From: Marasmius tenuissimus
Lineage: Eukaryota; Basidiomycota; Agaricomycetes; Agaricales; Marasmiaceae
Reading direction: 5' to 3'
Length of the DNA stretch: 64,000 nucleotides
Assembly: GCA_029532415.1 (NCBI GenBank)
Contig: JAQOTA010000052.1
Span: forward strand, 3,472,001 to 3,536,000
A model generated the notes under the pieces. It searched no databases, was not told the DNA's origin, and worked only from the letters and a program-made list of their open reading frames with translations. Below are positions 59,227-64,000 of this stretch, piece by piece. The position numbers and the translations under genes are program-made. Positions within the stretch are counted from its first letter, which is position 1. Every line of letters starts with the position of its first letter.

Positions 59227-62200
59227 ATGCAGCTCGAGGGACTTGTTGAAGGCAACGCGAAGGAGGACTCCGGCTATACGAATGGACACGCCGTACAAGC
59301 AAATGTAGCAATCGAGATCGAGAAGGGTGCTACTCAAGTAACGGTAGCAATGGACGAAGGACCTGGATCGGAGGCTTCGAGCATAGAGGAACTCACTCAA
59401 ATTTGCTCTGGAGTCATCCCAATCTCTCGCAAAAACTCCTCGAAATTTCTGGAGTCTATCGTCACGCATCCGAACCCCAGTTCGTGTCTCAAACTCGTCA
59501 CAAGTGCATCCGGAATCGTTGCGTTGAAACGAGCAATGAACTTGGATTACACGCAGCTGTTCTACGAAGGGCTCTGCCGGCGAGTCGTCGAGTTCTTTCG
59601 CCACAATTCTTCGGTTGAAGTCACACAGAATTTTGTCGAAGCGCTCATCGATCCGCCACTTTTCTTTGCATCTCTCAGCAGTGCGCTTTGGAGATGGAAT
59701 CTCACAGAGAATACGCAAGAGTCTATCGCGTGGCTCTTTCTCCAATATCACTCACACCCTGCTGGCTTCAACGCCGCGAAACCACCTGCGACGAGGCTTT
59801 ACAAAGGTTCGTTCGTGGTCGAGCTGCTCCTGAAGTCACCACGGAACGAAATCCGAGAGATTGGGGAGAAACTCGAACAGATGTTACCAGAACAACCGGA
59901 CGCGGCGATCAGGAGTGACCACGTCGGCCCACCTGGTGGAAGACACGATAACGACTATCCTTCGAAGGAATGGAGGAACATTGCGGTGTACCCTACACCC
60001 GAGGAGTTGCAGACAAAGGCGACGCCGCATTTCCCGGTCATGACTGTATTCGACGAAGAGAAGAAGCCAGATGAAGATGGTAGAGTCGAGGATCGATATT
60101 TGGAGACTCTCTTTCGTCTGTATAGAGAGGAAGCAGTGAATGGGATCAAGATCGACCTTGATATGGCCACTGTCGTTCCGGACCCCACGCGCTCAAGCGA
60201 GGTTGAGCTGGCTGATGTCGTGTTTCCTGGGGACGACACGCAGGCTGGTGACATTGCTAGGGATGCGGTGCAGCAAGCCTCGACTCCAGCCAATGACCAG
60301 AACCAGATCACCGCCAACGGAGGGGCCGATACGACTATAGGTTTGGGTCAAACGGGGTGGGGGGACTGGGAAGCTGTGGAGCCACCAAACCAACACCGAC
60401 CTACATCGCCGGTTTCATCCGTATCGTCGCCTTCGGTCGTTAACAATGATCCTGGAGACGGAGTTGGGCGCAGATGGGCACTTGGTTTTCGTTGTGTGAA
60501 TGACCTCTGGTTGTTCGCGCCGCCCGCTTTCATCTCGCCACCTTCAACACCCTCGCTAGTTGGACCGCTCCCAGTACAGGACGTCAACGTGGACGTGAAC
60601 GGTGCCGTATCTCACAAGCTCACTCCAGCTCAAAGGAGAAACACCGCAGCAACCGTGTGGTGGTATGATGGGATGCCTTTCTACTTGTTGGGCTCAGTAC
60701 AACAGAAGGACGAGAAAGAGATAGCCAGCGAAGAGAAGGGCGAAACCGAGGCCAAGGAGGAACTCTTAGCGCTGTGCACCTACGTTCGCGACCCCCAGCG
60801 TCTGGCACAGGATCCTCCAATGATCGTCGTGCAAATTCAAGGTTCAGAAGAGGTCGTTTCCTCCGTTCTTCGACGGATATCCCAGCGCAAGTCCGAGTCC
60901 GGGAATCGGATGAAGCTGCGACTTCTCAGCTCGGCTCCTGAGCCACTTAACTTTGACTTGCAATCTGACGCTCTGGAGACGGTGCAGAATATGACGTCGG
61001 TTCCGTTTAAGGAGGAGCTATTGCTTTGGCGACGTCCCTCTCCTTCGCTGGATGGTGATGCGCCGGTTGAGGCTGGCACACGAGAGCCAGAATCTATTCC
61101 GGAAGACTTTCTTCGTTTGATCAAGGCGAATCCAGATCGAGATCTCAACCAGTTGCTGGGGATCTTGAAGCAACCCGCACTGAACAACGACCAGGCCGAG
61201 GCTTTAGAAGGAGCTCTGAGGGAGCGAGTTTCATTGATACAGGGCGTTACATGTGCGTTTTCCCATTCGTTTCCAGTCTGTCGTCGTCGTTTCTGAAGAT
61301 TATACGTTTTTCCAGCTACGGGGAAGTCAACTCTCGCGGCGCTCCTCATCAAAATCTTCCATCTGTACACGCCGGACCAGCGGATCCTCCTGCTTGGCAA
61401 CGGCACCATGAAGTTGAGGACGATTTACAAGGATTTGACGTCGCAGATGTGGGTGCCGAGAGACGACATCATGTCGGTGGGACACATCGCTGCAGATATG
61501 ACGAATTTGCAGAGGAATAAGGGGAGGGATCTGAGGGTGGCATCATCGAACAAAGATAAAGAGAAGGGGCAAGAGCCAACATTGGAAGCAAACTTACAGG
61601 AATTGATTGATGCCGCGAAGGGACTAGAAGTAGAGATGAAGGATGCCTTCAAAGATTATCATGGCAGGGTCGAGGACAAGGAACGCAAGGAGGAAAATGA
61701 GAAGCAAGCCGACGAGGCGGATAGTATACCAGACTCAGAAGCTAAGGCTATTCTGCAATACCTTGCAACTCACGACAGTGAGGCCACGTACCATGAGGCT
61801 TTGCGTGTTCCAAACGACCATCCCGAATCCGTGTCCGACGTATATCTCTTGGAGAGGTGGCGAGAGGGAAAGGATGCTGGGGTGCTTTGTAGTGCGGAGT
61901 CGATCAAGGCCGCATCTTCTATCTGGGAGATGTCGGATGCAGCACGAGGAGAAGCTGTCGAATGCTGGCAAAGCGCCATGGCGATCGAACAGAAGCCAGA
62001 GCAGGATGCCATCCAGAAGACGCCGAACGCACCTTCCTTTCCAACCTCTCCCCCTTCATCTGTGTCTTCTATGACACAGGACAATGCTTTGGAAGACGCG
62101 GTCTCCCGACTTTTCGATCTCGGCCATCAATACAACGTGTACCAATCGATTATCTCTGCTCGCGAAAAGGACGTCGACTTCGACACGCTGAAAAGTAAAC

Positions 62201-64000
62201 AAATCGTTGTGGGAACTCTGAATTACCTGTCCCAGATTCGGGAGGTTCTTACCGAGTCAGAGCTTCCGGAAGTCGTGATCGTTATGGATGCGGATGAGAT
62301 GTTCGAGTGTGAGGTACTATCAGCGTTGGGCCCAAAGACGAAGCATCTGATTATGTTTGGCAAAATGCCGTACGTTTGTTGCCTCTTTACTCAGTTTCGA
62401 GTCCGTTGACTGACAGAAATCATTACAGATCTCAAAGACCCAGCTTGACTACGCCCCGACTATCGGCCGGATCAAAGAAGGGCCACAACTTGGACATTTC
62501 TCTCTTCGAACGACTCATCCGTAAAGGTTACCCATGTCATATTTTGGATACGGTCTACCTTTATGTTGTTGCTCCCCCTCCCCCTCCTGTGGATACATTG
62601 TCAAGATGGGGAGCGCCAACGTATATGCCCCCACCACCTGGCGCGGATTCATGGGGCGTACAACAACCCATCAAACTCAGGTCGTCACGATCTCGCCGGA
62701 GATATGCCAATAGTATAGGTACTGGGACCCCTCCCGTTCAATCACGACCGACGTCCCCAGCACCGGTGGATCCTAGTCTTGAAGCTGAGCGAGTCATACC
62801 CCGGAAGATTGGGGCGTCTGAGAAGGAGTGGAACCTGAGGAAAGAGAGCGGGGGTGTTGGCAACCAGCACGTTGACGCTATCATGAGTATGCTCGGACTT
62901 GAGGAAGTGAAGAAGAAGGTGCTGGATATCATGGATATAGTTGAGTTGATGAAGAAGCAGAAGAGGTCGATGAAGGGGGTTACGTTCAATGCTGTGTTGT
63001 TTGGGAATTCGGGGAGGGGTGAGTCTACCGTATTGATCGTATGGTGTCGTTCTCTCCGAGCTGATTCGTCTCTCGATCTTTTCTACAAATCACAGGCATG
63101 CTCGCATTTGCGGACTACTACTTCAAGTTTCTCGAGTCGATTGGGATTATCTCTGGCAACGGTCCCGTCTATAACAACCTCAATGTCACTGAGGCCGAAA
63201 ACATCTTGAGCTACGTTCGCCGAATGCAAACATCTGGTGGCGGCATCCACGTCGTCGATGCTCATAAACCAGGGAAGTACTCCTGGAGCACCTGGCTGAG
63301 CAGTACTAATATCGATGGTGTCACTCCGGATTTGCTGGTACAACAGATGGCGCTGAGTGCTGGCGTCCACGCATTCTTGTTCTCCGGGCCTAAGGAAAAG
63401 ATGGAAACGTGGCTCGCGAGCAATCCAATTCTGGATGAGGCATTGGCACATCGGTTTTACTTCCCCGATCTGGAAGTGGACGAGATGTTGCAGGTGTTCG
63501 AGATGCGGTTGTGGGAGTTATTTAAAGGGGAGATGAAGGTCGAGGGAGGTGTAGATGGACCCTACGTTCGGTTGGCAGTGGAAGGGCTAGCTGTGAGGAG
63601 AGATGCAGAGGGGTTCGCGAACGAGCTGGAGGTTCATAGTCTCGTCGATGATGTGCTTTTGCGCCAGGCAAAACGGCTGGCCAAGCGAGACAAAGAAGTA
63701 GAAGAGGAAGCTGAAGAGGCCGAGCAACATCATATGCTCATCACGAAGGAGGATTTACTCGTACATTCAACGGACACCCCCATTGAGGAGAGTGGGTCGT
63801 ACAAGGAGCTCAACGACTTGGTTGGATTGGAGGCGGTCAAGGCAACCGTCAAAAGGCTGATCAAGTTGGTGCAGGTCAACAACCAACGACGACTCCAAGG
63901 CAAAAAGCCCGTGCGGATTCCCCTTAATCGTGTATTCTTGGGACCATCCGGAACAGGTAAAACGACTGTAGCAAAGATTTTTGCGAAATTGTTGAATAGA
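59227..64000 (+). CDS. Large helicase-like/CbxX-type AAA ATPase fusion, partial (runs off right edge)
   Basis: Exons 59227-61252, 61316-62369, 62429-63018 and 63096 to beyond 64000 join in frame, at least ~1,520 residues. Order: a helical N-terminal region; an SF1-helicase-like RecA domain with Walker A GVTSTGKST (split by the first intron) and a motif II VIVMDADEMFE, interrupted by a long charged coil; a linker with APPPPPPVD; then two AAA modules of the CbxX/CfqX (SpoVK) type. In the first AAA module the P-loop reads GNSGRGMLAF and Walker B reads IHVVDAH, so Lys, Thr and Glu are all missing. The second has an intact GPSGTGKTTVAK just before the window ends. Similar helicase-AAA fusions occur in fungi, related in part to NFX1-type proteins; the function is unknown. 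The start codon is uncertain; 59227 is the first ATG in the frame. Confidence 0.82.

Noticed and set aside
59137..59751. 204-codon minus-strand open frame
   Set aside because: It is the reverse shadow of the helicase/AAA coding exon, whose plus-strand frame is much longer and has recognisable motifs.

Overview
The window is fungal nuclear DNA, most likely from a mushroom-forming basidiomycete (Agaricomycetes). Genes carry many short (about 50-60 nt) GT-AG introns and a few GC-AG introns. The families are typical of that group: an alpha-kinase with zinc ribbons, an Agaricomycete integrase-core protein, EthD-domain paralogues, a CE5 cutinase, Argonaute, histone H3, and a helicase/CbxX-type AAA giant. 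Exon boundaries below were joined by hand from reading phase, splice sites and family similarity.

Layout. 1-3015: a cut-off SH3-domain gene (minus) and a helical-bundle protein with an Asn-rich tail (minus). 5068-8924: an EthD-domain pseudogene followed by an intact secreted paralogue. 9039-9277: a MITE. 9736-10251: a small conserved basidiomycete protein. 10661-14699: a complete Argonaute (minus). 15499-20204: a divergent pair made of a mitochondrial membrane protein (minus) and a DUF726/TMCO4-like alpha/beta hydrolase (plus). 22158-23035: cutinase. 25926-45339: an alpha-kinase gene split by a 16,768-bp insertion. 45475-47393: an integrase-core (DDE) gene. 52100-52810: a small conserved hypothetical gene. 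53782-56340: a second, tail-to-tail pair of EthD genes. 57504-58402: histone H3. 59227 to the right edge: a large helicase/AAA protein.

The most unusual object is the insertion at 28360-45127. It is two full tandem units of 7,033 bp plus a partial third, apparently identical, flanked by a 4-bp duplication (ACGG). The boundaries resolve it as LTR-internal-LTR-internal-LTR, with 2,702-bp LTRs (TG...CA ends) and 4,331-bp internal regions. A primer-binding-like site and a polypurine tract next to the LTRs place the retroelement sense strand on the minus strand. No gag, reverse transcriptase or integrase frame is visible. Instead, each internal region carries, antisense to the element, an intact 12-exon gene for an 821-residue nuclear-looking protein with Zn2Cys6-like cysteine spacing. 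Each LTR carries an intact two-exon gene for a 213-residue protein. Both genes keep introns, which fits cargo that lies antisense to the RNA being reverse transcribed.

The insertion separates the alpha-kinase's GxGxxG loop from its zinc-binding C terminus, so the kinase is inactivated. Other notable points are the decayed first EthD copy, a predicted stop across a splice junction in the integrase gene, a tail resembling amyloid-signalling motifs in the leftmost helical protein, and a degenerate first AAA module in the rightmost gene.
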